Positions 29,955-39,722 of a DNA stretch of 64,000 bases are shown here, piece after piece. Source of the stretch: Verrucomicrobiales bacterium (GTDB lineage: Bacteria > Verrucomicrobiota > Verrucomicrobiia > Verrucomicrobiales > DEV007); contig JANQVJ010000036.1 of assembly GCA_030730365.1 (NCBI GenBank), positions 1 through 64,000 of the forward strand. The letters are read 5' to 3'. The translations under genes were made by a program, and so were the position numbers. Numbering within the stretch: the stretch's first letter is position 1; each line of letters starts with the position of its first letter. Below the pieces are notes generated by a model. It saw only the letters and a program-made list of their open reading frames with translations. It was not told the DNA's origin and did no database searches.

Positions 29955-31175
29955 TCACTTCCTCTCCAGCGTCACGACACACTCTAGGTGGCGGGTCTGG
30001 GGAAAAAGATCGAAGGGCTGGATCTTCGTGATCTCGTAGTGGTCCTTGAGGATCTCAAGGTCGCGGATCTGAGTGGCCGGGTTGCAGCTCACGTAAACGA
30101 CGCGGCGGGGGGCAAAGGCGATGAGCTGATCGAGGAACTCGCGGCTGCTGCCCTTGCGCGGCGGATCGATCACAACGGCGGTTTTGGACGGGGGGAAGCT
30201 GACTTCAGCGAAGATATCGGTGGCATCTCCGTGAATGAAGCGGCAGTTCGTGATCGCGTTTCGGTCGGCGTTGCGCTTCGCCCAGTCGATCGAGGATTCG
30301 CTGATCTCGATTCCGGCGGCCTCCTGAAAGCCGCTCGCGGCGGTGAGACAAAAGAGCCCCGAACCACAGTAGGCATCGACGAGGTGGGTGACGCCGCCGT
30401 CTCCGAGGGCTTCGCTTTTCACGTGGGCGGCAAAGTCGGGGAGGATGTGGGGATTGTTCTGAAAAAACTCGCCGGCGTGGAAGGAGAAGGTGAGCTCGCC
30501 GACCTCCTGCTCGCACATCTCGGTCGGATCGGTGCAGACGTAGCCATCAAGCGAATCGCGCAAGAGAAGAGTGGCGCCTTTTTTGTAGTTTCGGGCATTT
30601 CGCACGACCTCGCGGCGCACTTCCGTGAGTTTTGCATTGATCGTCTCCGAGGCGATGGGGCAGTAGGGCACGTCGAGGACCTGCTGCATGCGCCCGTCGA
30701 GGAGGAAGCCGATCGCGCCCATCTGCCCGTTTTTCGGCTTTTGGAAATGCGGGGTAATCTTCGACCGGTAGCCGTAGGTGACCGGCGAGGGGTGCACCGC
30801 CGAGACGGGGACCTCGATGCCCGCCATGCGCTGGAGCAGCTCGCTGACCTGGCCGCGCTTCCACTCGAGCTGGGCGGGATAGGAGAGATTCTGATACTGG
30901 CATCCGCCACATTGACCGAAGAGCGGGCACTGCGGCTCGACCCGTTCAGGGCTCGGACGGATCACCGAGACGAGGTCGGCTTCGGAAAAGCTCGCACTGT
31001 TGCGGAAGACCCGTGCGAGGACACGCTCTCCGGGGAGGGAATGCGAAACGAAAACGACCCAGTCATTGACTCGACCGACCCCTTTCCCGAGGTTGGTTAA
31101 GGAATCGATTTCGATCTCCAGTTCCTGGTGATACGCGAAGGGGATGGGGTTGAATCGGTGGGGTGTTCGGGACAT
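29955..31175 (-). CDS. RlmD/TrmA-type RNA uracil-C5 methyltransferase
   Basis: This 406-residue S-adenosylmethionine-dependent enzyme methylates C5 of uracil in rRNA or tRNA. An N-terminal TRAM domain (EIEIDSLTNLGKGVGRV) is followed by the Fe-S motif CPLFGQCGGCQYQ. The SAM pocket is DAYCGSGLFCL, with VVIDPPRKG and the catalytic-Cys motif YVSCNPATQIRDL. The Fe-S cysteines favour the RlmD/RlmCD group over TrmA, but the exact target site is unknown. It converges with ispG with only 4 bases between. Confidence 0.9.
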   Translation of the reverse strand: MSRTPHRFNPIPFAYHQELEIEIDSLTNLGKGVGRVNDWVVFVSHSLPGERVLARVFRNSASFSEADLVSVIRPSPERVEPQCPLFGQCGGCQYQNLSYPAQLEWKRGQVSELLQRMAGIEVPVSAVHPSPVTYGYRSKITPHFQKPKNGQMGAIGFLLDGRMQQVLDVPYCPIASETINAKLTEVRREVVRNARNYKKGATLLLRDSLDGYVCTDPTEMCEQEVGELTFSFHAGEFFQNNPHILPDFAAHVKSEALGDGGVTHLVDAYCGSGLFCLTAASGFQEAAGIEISESSIDWAKRNADRNAITNCRFIHGDATDIFAEVSFPPSKTAVVIDPPRKGSSREFLDQLIAFAPRRVVYVSCNPATQIRDLEILKDHYEITKIQPFDLFPQTRHLECVVTLERK

Positions 31176-31259
31176 GGCACTGAAGCTGCTAAAGCCAAAC
31201 TACCCGTTTCGCGGAAGCCTGCTTTCGAAAAATCACTTTTAGTCTTACACTGACTCGTT

Positions 31260-33467
31260 ATGTCGTCTCTTCCAAGCACTTGCAGTTCCGATCCGAACGA
31301 GATTTCTTTGATTTTAAGTGCCTCACACGGAGACCCTTTCGGCTTTCTCGGTCTGCATCGCAACCCTGCGGGCGAGGGCATGGTGCTGCGGGTTTTTCGC
31401 CCTTACACGTCCTACGTCCATGTCACGCCCGATGGCGACGAGACGGTCGAGATGACCTGTCTGAAGCGCGAGGGTTTCTACGAGTGCCTCTTCCCGGATC
31501 GTCCGGAACGGTTCTCCTACACCCTTTCGTTTAAGTTCGGCGACGTGGTGACCGATCCTCTTCGGGATCCGTATTCGTTTGGTCCGGTCCTCGGGGAGCA
31601 GGATGTTTATTTCCTCGGCGAGGGCACGCACCGACGCCTCTGGAAAACGATGGGCGCGCACACCCGGGCGCATGAGGGCATTGATGGGGTTACCTTCGCG
31701 GTATGGGCGCCGAATGCCTTTCGTGTCAGTGTTGTGGGTGACTTCAACGGCTGGGACGGTCGGGTTCATCCGATGCGGAATCACAATGGGATTTGGGAAA
31801 TCTTTATTCCGCATCTTGTCCCGGGTGATCATTACAAATTCGAGATCGTCGGGGCGGGCGGCGGGCTCGTCGTGAAGAGCGATCCCTTCGCTTTCTTCTC
31901 CCAGCACGGACCCGAGACCGCGAGCATCATCTACGACCTCAATCGCTACGAATGGAAGGACGGGGACTGGATGGCGAGGCGGGCCAAGGCCGATCCGTAT
32001 CACGGCCCCATGTCCATTTACGAGGTGCACCTCGGTTCGTGGAAAAGGCGCGTTGACGAGGGAAACCGCTTTCTCAGCTACCTCGAACTCGCCGACGAAC
32101 TGATCGACTACGTCGCGGACATGGGCTATACCCACATCGAGCTGATGCCGGTGGCAGAGTTCCCTTTCGACGGTTCATGGGGCTACCAGGGATGCGGTTA
32201 TTTCGCTCCGACGAGCCGCTTCGGCACCCCTGACGAGTTCCGCCAGTTTGTCGATCGCTGCCACCAGCGCGGCATCGGCGTGATCGTCGACTGGGTCCCG
32301 GCGCACTTTCCCAAAGACGCCCACGGCCTTGCCCGCTTCGATGGCACCGCCCTCTACGAACACGCCGATCCCCGCCAGGGGGAGCACGCCGACTGGGGCA
32401 CGCTCATTTTCAACTTCGGTCGCAACGAGGTGCGCAATTTTCTCATCAGCAATGCCATGTTCTGGCTGCAGGAGTTCCACATCGACGGCCTTCGCGTCGA
32501 TGCGGTCGCCTCGATGCTTTACCTCGATTACTCGCGCGAGCACGGCCAGTGGGTCCCGAACCAGTATGGTGGTCGCGAGAACATCGAGGCGATCGAGTTC
32601 GTGAAGCAGCTCAACCGGATCTGCTACGAGGAAAATCCGGGCATCATGACCCTCGCCGAGGAGTCGACCGCCTTCCCCGGTGTCTCGCGTCCCGTCGATA
32701 CGGGCGGACTCGGCTTCGGGTTCAAATGGAACATGGGCTGGATGAATGACTCGCTCAGCTACATGAGCCACGAGCCGGTCCATCGCAAGTACCACCACGG
32801 CAAGGCGACGTTCTCGATGATCTATGCCTATCACGAGAACTACATCCTCGTCCTCAGTCACGACGAAGTCGTGCATGGAAAGGGATCACTCATTCAGAAG
32901 ATGCCGGGTGACCGCTGGCAGCAGATGGCCAATGCCCGCTTTTTCCTCGCCTGGATGTTTGCCCATCCCGGCAAGAAACTGCTCTTCCAGGGCATCGACA
33001 TCGGCCAGTCCGAGGAGTGGAACTATTCCCAGAGCCTCCCCTGGCACCTCCTCGATTACCCCGAGCACAGCGGATTCCAGAGACTCGTCCGCGACCTCAA
33101 CCGCCTCTATGTCTCCGAGACCTCCCTGCACGAACTCGATCACGAGCCCGGCGGTTTCGAGTGGATCGATCACAATGACGCCAAGCACAGTCTTTTTTCC
33201 TTCATCCGGTGCAGCCGCGACGGCGAGAGCATCGTCGTGATCGTAAATGCGACGCCCGTTCCCCGCACCGGCTATCGTCTCGGTGTGCCCGAACCGGGAT
33301 TTTACGAAGAGATCCTCAACAGCGACTCGAGCCTCTACGGCGGCTCGAATATCGGAGCCGGCGGCGGTATCCCGGCGCAGGAGCAGCTCGCTCACGGACG
33401 GGCCTATTCGATCCAGATTGAAGTTCCACCGCTCGCGACGGTCTTCTTTAAACGCCGTGTCGTCTGA
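31260..33467 (+). CDS. glgB: 1,4-alpha-glucan branching enzyme
   Basis: This 735-residue GH13 enzyme makes alpha-1,6 branches in glycogen. Two N-terminal beta-domains ([12 protein letters not shown] and [24 protein letters not shown]) precede the barrel. Catalytic segments are [29 protein letters not shown] (nucleophile Asp), [15 protein letters not shown] (acid-base Glu) and [13 protein letters not shown]. The length is typical of the two-N-domain type. It is divergent from the methyltransferase gene and ends in a strong terminator. Confidence 0.96.
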   Translation: MSSLPSTCSSDPNEISLILSASHGDPFGFLGLHRNPAGEGMVLRVFRPYTSYVHVTPDGDETVEMTCLKREGFYECLFPDRPERFSYTLSFKFGDVVTDPLRDPYSFGPVLGEQDVYFLGEGTHRRLWKTMGAHTRAHEGIDGVTFAVWAPNAFRVSVVGDFNGWDGRVHPMRNHNGIWEIFIPHLVPGDHYKFEIVGAGGGLVVKSDPFAFFSQHGPETASIIYDLNRYEWKDGDWMARRAKADPYHGPMSIYEVHLGSWKRRVDEGNRFLSYLELADELIDYVADMGYTHIELMPVAEFPFDGSWGYQGCGYFAPTSRFGTPDEFRQFVDRCHQRGIGVIVDWVPAHFPKDAHGLARFDGTALYEHADPRQGEHADWGTLIFNFGRNEVRNFLISNAMFWLQEFHIDGLRVDAVASMLYLDYSREHGQWVPNQYGGRENIEAIEFVKQLNRICYEENPGIMTLAEESTAFPGVSRPVDTGGLGFGFKWNMGWMNDSLSYMSHEPVHRKYHHGKATFSMIYAYHENYILVLSHDEVVHGKGSLIQKMPGDRWQQMANARFFLAWMFAHPGKKLLFQGIDIGQSEEWNYSQSLPWHLLDYPEHSGFQRLVRDLNRLYVSETSLHELDHEPGGFEWIDHNDAKHSLFSFIRCSRDGESIVVIVNATPVPRTGYRLGVPEPGFYEEILNSDSSLYGGSNIGAGGGIPAQEQLAHGRAYSIQIEVPPLATVFFKRRVV

Positions 33468-33587
33468 GACCCGGAAGGTGAAGTGGTCAAGCCGGATTCC
33501 CTCAACCGACCGATTCGCTCCCTTCGTGGTTCCTTTCAAAACTCCAGGCGACAGGGCGATTCGCCGGAGCTGCGCGTTCCGCAGACT

Positions 33588-33620
33588 AAAAAAGCGGGAG
33601 GTGTCTCTCCTCCCGCTTTT
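33588..33620. terminator. Bidirectional terminator between glgB and a lipoprotein gene
   Basis: AAAAGCGGGAGG pairs perfectly with CCTCCCGCTTTT around the loop TGTCTCT, with A and T runs on both sides. It serves the two convergent genes. Confidence 0.85.
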
Positions 33621-33637
33621 CAAAGTGCCGGTCTCAC

Positions 33638-33961
33638 TCAGTAACCCCTGCCGCGATAAGGATACTGGTTCCGGTGATATCCTTCCTGATAGGGGGGATT
33701 CCGGTAGCCGGGAGGAGGACCGTAGTTCCCCTGATGATAATAATGATTCCGGGCCGCTCGGTTCTTGGAGATCTCCGATCCGGCAATGGCTCCGATCGCG
33801 CCACCGACGAGAGCGCCGGTTTCATTCCCGATAAGAGCGCCCGTCCCGGCACCGAGAGCACCGCCAATGAGCGCACCTTTTTCTCCCGGTGTGCAGGAGG
33901 TGAGAGAGGCGGCAACCATTACCCCGAACAAGAGGAAGCATGACTTCGAAGATAGTTTCAT
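33638..33961 (-). CDS. Glycine-zipper lipoprotein A
   Basis: This is a 107-residue protein from MKLSSKSC (an earlier Met adds 17 poor residues). It has a lipoprotein signal with lipobox ASLTSC, then CTPGEKGALIGGALGAGTGALIG and a second GALVGGAIGAIAG, i.e. a double glycine zipper that forms a membrane hairpin. The C-terminus is rich in Tyr, Gly, Pro and Arg (GYRNPPYQEGYHRNQYPY). The core is nearly the same as the adjacent paralogue at 34084, so this is a tandem duplication. It is likely an outer-membrane-associated protein of unknown role. Confidence 0.8.
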   Translation of the reverse strand: MKLSSKSCFLLFGVMVAASLTSCTPGEKGALIGGALGAGTGALIGNETGALVGGAIGAIAGSEISKNRAARNHYYHQGNYGPPPGYRNPPYQEGYHRNQYPYRGRGY

Positions 33962-34083
33962 AAGAGCGAATAGGTTTTTTGGTAAATGGAAGCGATTCCT
34001 TCCAACTACCAAGACGAATAGGAAGCTCCCCTTATGGAATTTTCTTCTGGCTACTTGCCCCCCCTGCGAAGGGATAATTAACC

Positions 34084-34311
34084 TTAATAGCCGTTGTTGC
34101 GGGCGGCACGGTTCTTGGAGATCTCGGATCCGGCGATCGCGCCGATGGCACCGCCGACGAGAGCACCCGTTCCATCACCGATGAGAGCACCCGTACCCGC
34201 CCCGATCGCACCGCCGACAAGTGCGCCGCGTTCTCCTGGGGTACATGAGGTCATGGTCGAAGCAGCGAGGAAAGTAAGAGCGAAGAAGGAGAGTTTCAGT
34301 GGATTTTTCAT
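34084..34311 (-). CDS. Glycine-zipper lipoprotein B
   Basis: This 75-residue lipoprotein has lipobox STMTSC and the same core as lipoprotein A (TPGERGALVGGAIGAGTGALIGDGTG, then AIAGSEISKNRAARN). It lacks the Tyr/Pro-rich tail. The 122-base gap between the two genes suggests each can be expressed alone. Because the shared core remains so similar, the duplication may be recent or kept uniform by conversion. Confidence 0.8.
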   Translation of the reverse strand: MKNPLKLSFFALTFLAASTMTSCTPGERGALVGGAIGAGTGALIGDGTGALVGGAIGAIAGSEISKNRAARNNGY

Positions 34312-34591
34312 GCTTTATCTTGGTGGTAGGGTGTTGTGGTTGCCGTCAAAAGACCTCATCAGACCGATCCTGTGCGACTGATTATGCTAACTTTGTACGA
34401 AAAAGTCCGCAATGAAAAGTTAGAGAGCATCACGACGGCCGACATTCGCGCCTGACCCGCAAAAGCCTTCCGCCGCTCTTTTCGCGGCTCGCTTTTACCT
34501 CCTGGTGGCGGGAAATCAGAGTCATTTATTAAGTTGTATTAAATAACCCGTGGCCGTATCCTCGATCAGCTAATCCCCCCTCTTTCCCGCC

Positions 34592-35317
34592 ATGGCCGAC
34601 TTCGTATTTGCAGATGACTACAACCTTGGTCAGAACAGCACGCGTCGCTTTTACGAGCAGTTTCTGAAGGGCTATATTCACAAGCACAACAACCTCATGG
34701 GTGTCATCCAGGGCTTTTCGAGCCTTATCCTTTACGATGACACCATCAACGAGGAAGTCCGTGAAAGTGCCGAGCAAATGCAGTCCTCGGCCAAAGTCGC
34801 GACGGAACTCAATCGCGAGATCATGGGCGCCTCGGGCTGCGGACGTGTCGAGGTCGGGGTGGTCAAACTCAGCGATGTGCTTCCCTACTGGAAGGGGAAG
34901 TGTGAAGAAATCTGCGCCGCCTCGGAGGTGAACTTCACCCTGACCGTCCGCGAAAATTTGCCCCCTCTCGCCGCCGATTCCGGCAAGCTCGGTGAGTTGC
35001 TCTTTCACCTCGTTCGCAACGCAGCCGAGTCCGCCAAAGATTTTTCCCAGGGCTCGGTCGCGATCGATCTCTTTCCTCCCGGCGAAGCGAGCCCCGGCAC
35101 GAACGTCGATCTCTTCATCCGCAACACCAGCGCCGATCTCGGGCCTGAGGCCCTGCAGCGCGCCTTCGTTCCCTTCGAGACCTCAAAAGGCAGCGAACAT
35201 TTCGGGATCGGCCTCACCGCCGCCGCCGTCCTCGCCGGAGACATGGGCATGCGCCTCGGCCTCCGCTGCGCCGACGGCACCATGACCGCCTGGCTCGCGA
35301 TACGATCGGCAGGGTGA
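34592..35317 (+). CDS. Sensor-less histidine kinase-like ATPase
   Basis: This 241-residue soluble protein has a His-containing helix, YIHKHNNLMGVIQGFSSL, similar to the HxxNN dimerisation motif of histidine kinases. An HATPase domain follows, with N-box LFHLVRNAAESA and G-box SKGSEHFGIGLTAA. There is no membrane segment or PAS/GAF sensor. The D-box is weak (VDLFIRNTSADLG). It may phosphorylate an unlinked regulator or act in partner switching. No receiver gene is adjacent; candidates in the window are the NtrC-type gene at 43.9-45.3 kb and the STAS/RsbU pair at 37.6-39.6 kb. Confidence 0.7.
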   Translation: MADFVFADDYNLGQNSTRRFYEQFLKGYIHKHNNLMGVIQGFSSLILYDDTINEEVRESAEQMQSSAKVATELNREIMGASGCGRVEVGVVKLSDVLPYWKGKCEEICAASEVNFTLTVRENLPPLAADSGKLGELLFHLVRNAAESAKDFSQGSVAIDLFPPGEASPGTNVDLFIRNTSADLGPEALQRAFVPFETSKGSEHFGIGLTAAAVLAGDMGMRLGLRCADGTMTAWLAIRSAG

Positions 35318-35362
35318 TATCTCCAGGTCGGCGGTGAACGCTGCACCCTACTGGCGAGGCGT

Positions 35363-35580
35363 TCACTCCTTCCGCCGAAACAGCTTCTTGAACAAGCCCT
35401 TCTCGACCTCGTCGGGATTGGATCTTGCAGCGGGGTCGGGAGTGGTCACGGGCAGGGCGACGGCATGGGAACGTTCCCAGCCGCCTCCGATCGCCTTGAT
35501 GAGCGAGCAAGCCGGAGCGAAGCGGCGACGGCCTGCCCGCAGGGCGGCGAAGGCGGCAACTCGCAGCAGAAGCGATTCCC
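35363..35580 (-). pseudogene. Remnant of an RND-type outer-membrane factor gene (NodT/OprM-like 3' end)
   Basis: On the minus strand one frame reads SLIKAIGGGWERSHAVALPV and ends VEKGLFKKLFRRKE-stop. LIKAIGGGWE is the usual C-terminal motif of TolC/NodT-type efflux channels (LYKALGGGW). The upstream sequence quickly loses the frame and shows no helical barrel or start codon, so only the 3' end survives. No efflux pump genes lie next to it. Confidence 0.6.
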
Positions 35581-35740
35581 GCCGAACGGTATGAGAAATG
35601 CAGGTTAGCCATCTTTACACCGACGCGAAACCCGACGACGGTCGCGCCGCCGATGATGCGCTGTCGTTTTTGAGAAAAGCCGAGCCCTCCACCGACGACG
35701 GGAAACAATACGGTCGAAAACGACCACCCTGACAAAACTC

Positions 35741-36907
35741 TCAACCTGTGAAGAAACGCTTCGCCTTTTCGAAGAAGCTCCCCCCGACGGGGTGATTCTT
35801 CTCGGTGACGGTGCCAGCGAATTCCTGGAGCAGCTTCTCCTGCTCGCGGGTGAGCTTCACCGGGACCTCGACCTGGACATTGACGAGGAGATCGCCCTTG
35901 CGACCGCTCTGCAAATCGGGGATGCCCTTGTCACGGAGCCGGAAGGAAGTGTTCGTTTGGGTGCCTGCAGCTACCTTGATCGAGGCCTGGCCCTTGAGCG
36001 TCGGGACGAGCAACTCCCCCCCGAGCGCCGCGAGGGTGAAAGGCAGGGGAACCTCGCAATAGAGATCCGACCCGTCGCGTTCGAAGACTTCGTGCTCTTT
36101 CACATGGACGACGACATAGAGATCGCCCGAGGGTCCGCCCTGTTGGCCGGAATCGCCATGGCCGACGGAACGCAGGCGTCCTTCGTCGATCATGCCCGGA
36201 GGGATTTTCAGCTTGATGCGGCTGCTGCCTTTGGCGCGCCCCTCGCCGGAACAATCCCGACAGGGATTCGAGATCGTCTCGCCGTTTCCGCCGCAGGCCG
36301 GACAGGCTTGCTGCACCTGGAAAAATCCGCGGCTCGTGATGACCTGACCGACACCCCCGCAAGTCGAGCAGGATCGCACATTGGCACGCCCGCCCTGGGC
36401 GCCGCTGCCTGTGCAGGGTTCGCAGGGGACGAGTCGCTCGATCTTGAGTTCTTTCTCCACACCGTCAGCAGCCTCTTCGAGCGTGATCTGGAGATCGTAG
36501 CGCAGGTCCGAGCCGCGCTTGCGACGTTCGCCGCGTGAACCGCGCCCGCCTCCGCCGCCGAAAATTTCGTCAAAGATACTGCCGCCGCCGCCGCCGCCGC
36601 CTCCACTGAAGACTTCCCGGAAAATATCGAAAGGATCAGCAGCACCGCCGAAACCACCCCCGGCCGAGGGACCGGTCCCCTGACTGAAGGCGCGATGACC
36701 ATAGCGGTCGTAGGCGGCGCGCTTCTGATCGTCCATGAGAATCTCGTAAGCTTCCCCGAGCTCCTTAAATTTATCTTCAGCATCCTTGTCGTCAGGGTTT
36801 TTATCGGGGTGATACTTCACCGCGAGCTGGCGATAGGACTTCTTGATGTCGACCGTCGCGGCGCTGCGGCTCACGGCGAGGACTTCATAATAACAACGTT
36901 TTTCCAT
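35741..36907 (-). CDS. dnaJ: Chaperone protein DnaJ
   Basis: This 388-residue co-chaperone stimulates DnaK ATPase. The start at [10 protein letters not shown] was chosen because the J-domain begins there; HPD lies in KYHPDKNP. A Gly/Phe-rich region follows, unusually rich in Gly runs ([22 protein letters not shown]). The zinc domain has four CxxCxGxG repeats ([32 protein letters not shown]). It is downstream of grpE with a 47-base gap. Confidence 0.96.
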   Translation of the reverse strand: MEKRCYYEVLAVSRSAATVDIKKSYRQLAVKYHPDKNPDDKDAEDKFKELGEAYEILMDDQKRAAYDRYGHRAFSQGTGPSAGGGFGGAADPFDIFREVFSGGGGGGGGSIFDEIFGGGGGRGSRGERRKRGSDLRYDLQITLEEAADGVEKELKIERLVPCEPCTGSGAQGGRANVRSCSTCGGVGQVITSRGFFQVQQACPACGGNGETISNPCRDCSGEGRAKGSSRIKLKIPPGMIDEGRLRSVGHGDSGQQGGPSGDLYVVVHVKEHEVFERDGSDLYCEVPLPFTLAALGGELLVPTLKGQASIKVAAGTQTNTSFRLRDKGIPDLQSGRKGDLLVNVQVEVPVKLTREQEKLLQEFAGTVTEKNHPVGGSFFEKAKRFFTG

Positions 36908-36954
36908 GTCAGGTCTCTCGGAACAGAGTATGCGGCCCATCGGCCGGGAGGGAT

Positions 36955-37527
36955 TCAGGAGACCTCTTCGGGTCCGGAGGATACGACCACATTGGCCGCG
37001 CGGAGGATGCGATCCTTGAGGCGGTATCCGCGGCGCATCGTGTAGATAATATGTCCTTCGGAAACGGTGCTACTCGGCTCCTGCTTCAGGGCTTCGTGCA
37101 CATTGGGATCAAAAGCGAGACCATCCGACGGGACGATTTCGACACCCTGGTCGGTCAGGAAATCACCGATTTGCTTAAAGACCATGGACATGCCCTGAAG
37201 AATAATCGACGAGTCGCCTTCGGCCGAGCTTGCGGCCTTCAGCCCCATTTCGAAATTGTCGATGATGGGGAGGAGCTGTTCGAGCAGATTACGGTTCGCA
37301 TACTGGATCGCCTCGGACTTCTCCCGTGCCATGCGCTTGCGGAAATTGTCGAGATCGGCCTGGGCACGAGCCGCGACGTCCTTCCACTTGTCGAGTTCAG
37401 CGGCAGGATCCTGCGCCCGGGCTTCCTCTTCCGGAGCAGCGCTATCGATCACTTCTTCTTCGATGACTTCCTCACCGTTATTGGGTTCCACCGGATCGGG
37501 ACCTCCGTTATCTTGTGTATTTGTCAT
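36955..37527 (-). CDS. grpE: Nucleotide exchange factor GrpE
   Basis: This 190-residue protein releases ADP from DnaK. The N-terminal 45 residues are acidic and disordered ([11 protein letters not shown]), followed by a long coiled coil and the conserved beta-domain ([42 protein letters not shown]). It sits between an RsbU phosphatase gene and dnaJ in the same direction. No CIRCE element was seen upstream. Confidence 0.95.
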   Translation of the reverse strand: MTNTQDNGGPDPVEPNNGEEVIEEEVIDSAAPEEEARAQDPAAELDKWKDVAARAQADLDNFRKRMAREKSEAIQYANRNLLEQLLPIIDNFEMGLKAASSAEGDSSIILQGMSMVFKQIGDFLTDQGVEIVPSDGLAFDPNVHEALKQEPSSTVSEGHIIYTMRRGYRLKDRILRAANVVVSSGPEEVS

Positions 37528-37594
37528 TGTTGGCGAAAATTTCGTGCCTCCTCTGCGGGCAAAAGCCGGGCCGCAGGTCGAGGGGCGGGACTAT

Positions 37595-39034
37595 TCACCT
37601 TTTCTCAATGGCAATCAAGGTGATGTCGTCAGTTTGCGCCATTCCCGCGGAAAACTGTGACACCTCGGCCGTGATGAAATTCACGAGATCCTGAGAAGAT
37701 CGCTCGCTGTTCTCCGCAATGAGACGGCAGAGGCGATCCATCCCGAACTCGTCCCCTTCCTCATTCTCGCACTCGATGACCCCGTCGGTGTAGAGCAGCA
37801 GGATGTCGCCCGAGTCCATCTTGAAACGGTAGTCTTTCACCGATCGCTTGAAGACAGGCCCTTCGTCGATCCCGGCAGCCAGCCCGGGTGGCTCGATCAC
37901 TTCGATCTTACCGGTAGACCGCCGGAAAAGAATAGGCGGTTCGTGTCCAGCCCGCGCCATCGTGATCTCGTTCGATCCGCGTTCGACGATGAGATAGAGC
38001 AGGCTCACGAACATGTCCTCTCGTATATCCGGGAAGATAGAGTGATTGACCGAGTGCAGCACCGAGGCGGGCGAGAGGTTATCGGGAGCACGGCTGCGCA
38101 GATTCGACCGGCACATCGCCATGATGAGCGAGGCCGCGATGCCCTTCCCGCAAACGTCACCAATGGCGATGCCGTAGCGGTCCTCGTCCACGCGGATGTA
38201 ATCGTAGTAGTCTCCGCTAACAAGCCGTGCGGCTTTGTACTCCGCCGCCACCTCATAATCCGACAGGGCCGGCGCCGAGCGGGGCAGGAGAACCCGCTGG
38301 ATTTCGCTGGCCTGCGTGAGCTCACGCTCAAAACGCCGCTTTTCCGCCGCCTCGACATGGATGATGGCACTGCCCAGAGCAAAGGAACTCTGCTCAGCGA
38401 CACTGCCGAAGACTTCCTCATCGTTCTGGCTGAACGGATCACCGCCTTTTCTCGTAACGACGAGGACTCCGACCTTCTTCCGGGCATAAACCAGCGGAGC
38501 AGCGAGAAGCCGCACGTCCTGATGAAACACGCTCGCTCCGGCCGCAAAGTCGGCATGCTCGATAAGATTGACGACACAGACAGGCTTTTCCTCCCTGAGA
38601 ACCCGGCTGATGAAGGAACTACCCTTGTCAAGCGTCGAGAGTCGAATGTAGCTGCGGTATTGGCTCTCCGCCTCGGCGTGGTCCTCCACCGCCTTGATCT
38701 CTACCGGGACCAGGAGCACCGGTGAAGTGTTCGCCGACTGGTAGATCGGGACGAGATGCCCGGTCTCGCCGTCGAGCAGGTAAAGCACCCCCGCGTCACC
38801 ACTGATGACATCCGCAACCCCGTCGACGATGTAGCGATGCATGTTCGAGGGGGAATGATCATCCTGCAGCTTCTCCCCGAGACCGTGGAGAAAGTCGAAC
38901 ATGCGGCGCTCTTCGATCTCGATCGCATCGCGCTCGCGGGCGACGCGGGTGAGGGCGCGGCGCTCGCGCAACCACACGAAAACAGCGGTGGCAATGGCCA
39001 GCGTCAAGAGGACGGCATACACGAAATGTTCCAT
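37595..39034 (-). CDS. RsbU-type PP2C phosphatase with GAF domain
   Basis: This 479-residue protein has one N-terminal membrane helix (YAVLLTLAIATAVFVWL), a GAF-like sensor region at about 50-215 and a SpoIIE/PP2C phosphatase domain at about 230-479. Metal-site motifs are AIGDVCGKGIAASLIMAM, LLLYTDGVIECEN and QTDDITLIAI. Such enzymes dephosphorylate STAS anti-anti-sigma proteins, and a STAS gene lies just upstream (20-base gap). It probably senses a cell-envelope or small-molecule signal. Confidence 0.9.
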   Translation of the reverse strand: MEHFVYAVLLTLAIATAVFVWLRERRALTRVARERDAIEIEERRMFDFLHGLGEKLQDDHSPSNMHRYIVDGVADVISGDAGVLYLLDGETGHLVPIYQSANTSPVLLVPVEIKAVEDHAEAESQYRSYIRLSTLDKGSSFISRVLREEKPVCVVNLIEHADFAAGASVFHQDVRLLAAPLVYARKKVGVLVVTRKGGDPFSQNDEEVFGSVAEQSSFALGSAIIHVEAAEKRRFERELTQASEIQRVLLPRSAPALSDYEVAAEYKAARLVSGDYYDYIRVDEDRYGIAIGDVCGKGIAASLIMAMCRSNLRSRAPDNLSPASVLHSVNHSIFPDIREDMFVSLLYLIVERGSNEITMARAGHEPPILFRRSTGKIEVIEPPGLAAGIDEGPVFKRSVKDYRFKMDSGDILLLYTDGVIECENEEGDEFGMDRLCRLIAENSERSSQDLVNFITAEVSQFSAGMAQTDDITLIAIEKR

Positions 39035-39054
39035 GAGATGCCGGCACCGGAGTG

Positions 39055-39588
39055 CTATCGGTCGGCCGGCTGCGCCTCCAGTTCCAGTCTCAGGAATTCG
39101 ACCACGTCGCAGAAACGACTCCGGTTTTCCTCATTCGCCGCGATTAGCGCCTCGTGGGCGTCGAGGACGAATTCAGTGTGCTCGGCCTTGCTGAGGGTGG
39201 GGCAGGGGAGCGGCTTGTCGAGGTTCTGCGCGACCAGCTCGCGCTCCCGCGACCAGCGTGAGCCCTCTAGATCGAGCTTGATAAGTTTGTCGAGACCGAG
39301 CTTGCAGATCGACTTGGCATTGCGCTCGCCGGGATTGATGATCTCCACGCCTCCGCAGGCATCGGCTTCGGTCACCCGTGCGGCGAGGCGGTAGAGCATC
39401 CCGATAAAGGTCGAATCTATCCCGCGACAGTCAGCTAGATCGATAACAAATCGTCGCCAGCCTTTATCGAAGCGTCCCGAGAGAAACTCCTTGATGCAGG
39501 GAGCATTCTCGTGGTTGGCCGAACCGGTCACCTTAACCCAGGCCACCGATCCCAGGCACCCGACTTGAATGGATCCTTCAGCACTCAC
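39055..39588 (-). CDS. STAS-domain anti-anti-sigma factor-like protein
   Basis: This 177-residue protein has a STAS domain at about residues 8-105. The loop DLADCRGIDSTFIGMLYRLA carries the Ser/Thr normally phosphorylated in SpoIIAA/RsbV proteins. A C-terminal tail of about 70 residues is extra and predicted helical. It is the first gene of a STAS-RsbU-grpE-dnaJ series on the minus strand. It probably is the substrate of the RsbU-type phosphatase next door, in a partner-switch controlling a sigma factor or another output. Confidence 0.85.
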   Translation of the reverse strand: MSAEGSIQVGCLGSVAWVKVTGSANHENAPCIKEFLSGRFDKGWRRFVIDLADCRGIDSTFIGMLYRLAARVTEADACGGVEIINPGERNAKSICKLGLDKLIKLDLEGSRWSRERELVAQNLDKPLPCPTLSKAEHTEFVLDAHEALIAANEENRSRFCDVVEFLRLELEAQPADR

Positions 39589-39722
39589 GTATGAATAAGT
39601 TTTCTCCCGCAGATGATCTGCAACCCGGACTGACTGCGGGCCCCTTGAGCCGACCCGGTCGGGAATTCAAGGCGAGAAGAGTGAAACCAGCCTGATGACT
39701 CATGCGTCGTTCGGTGACAAAA

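Noticed and set aside
37528-37594. CIRCE heat-shock operator before grpE
   Set aside because: No TTAGCACTC-N9-GAGTGCTAA-like inverted repeat is present in the spacer.
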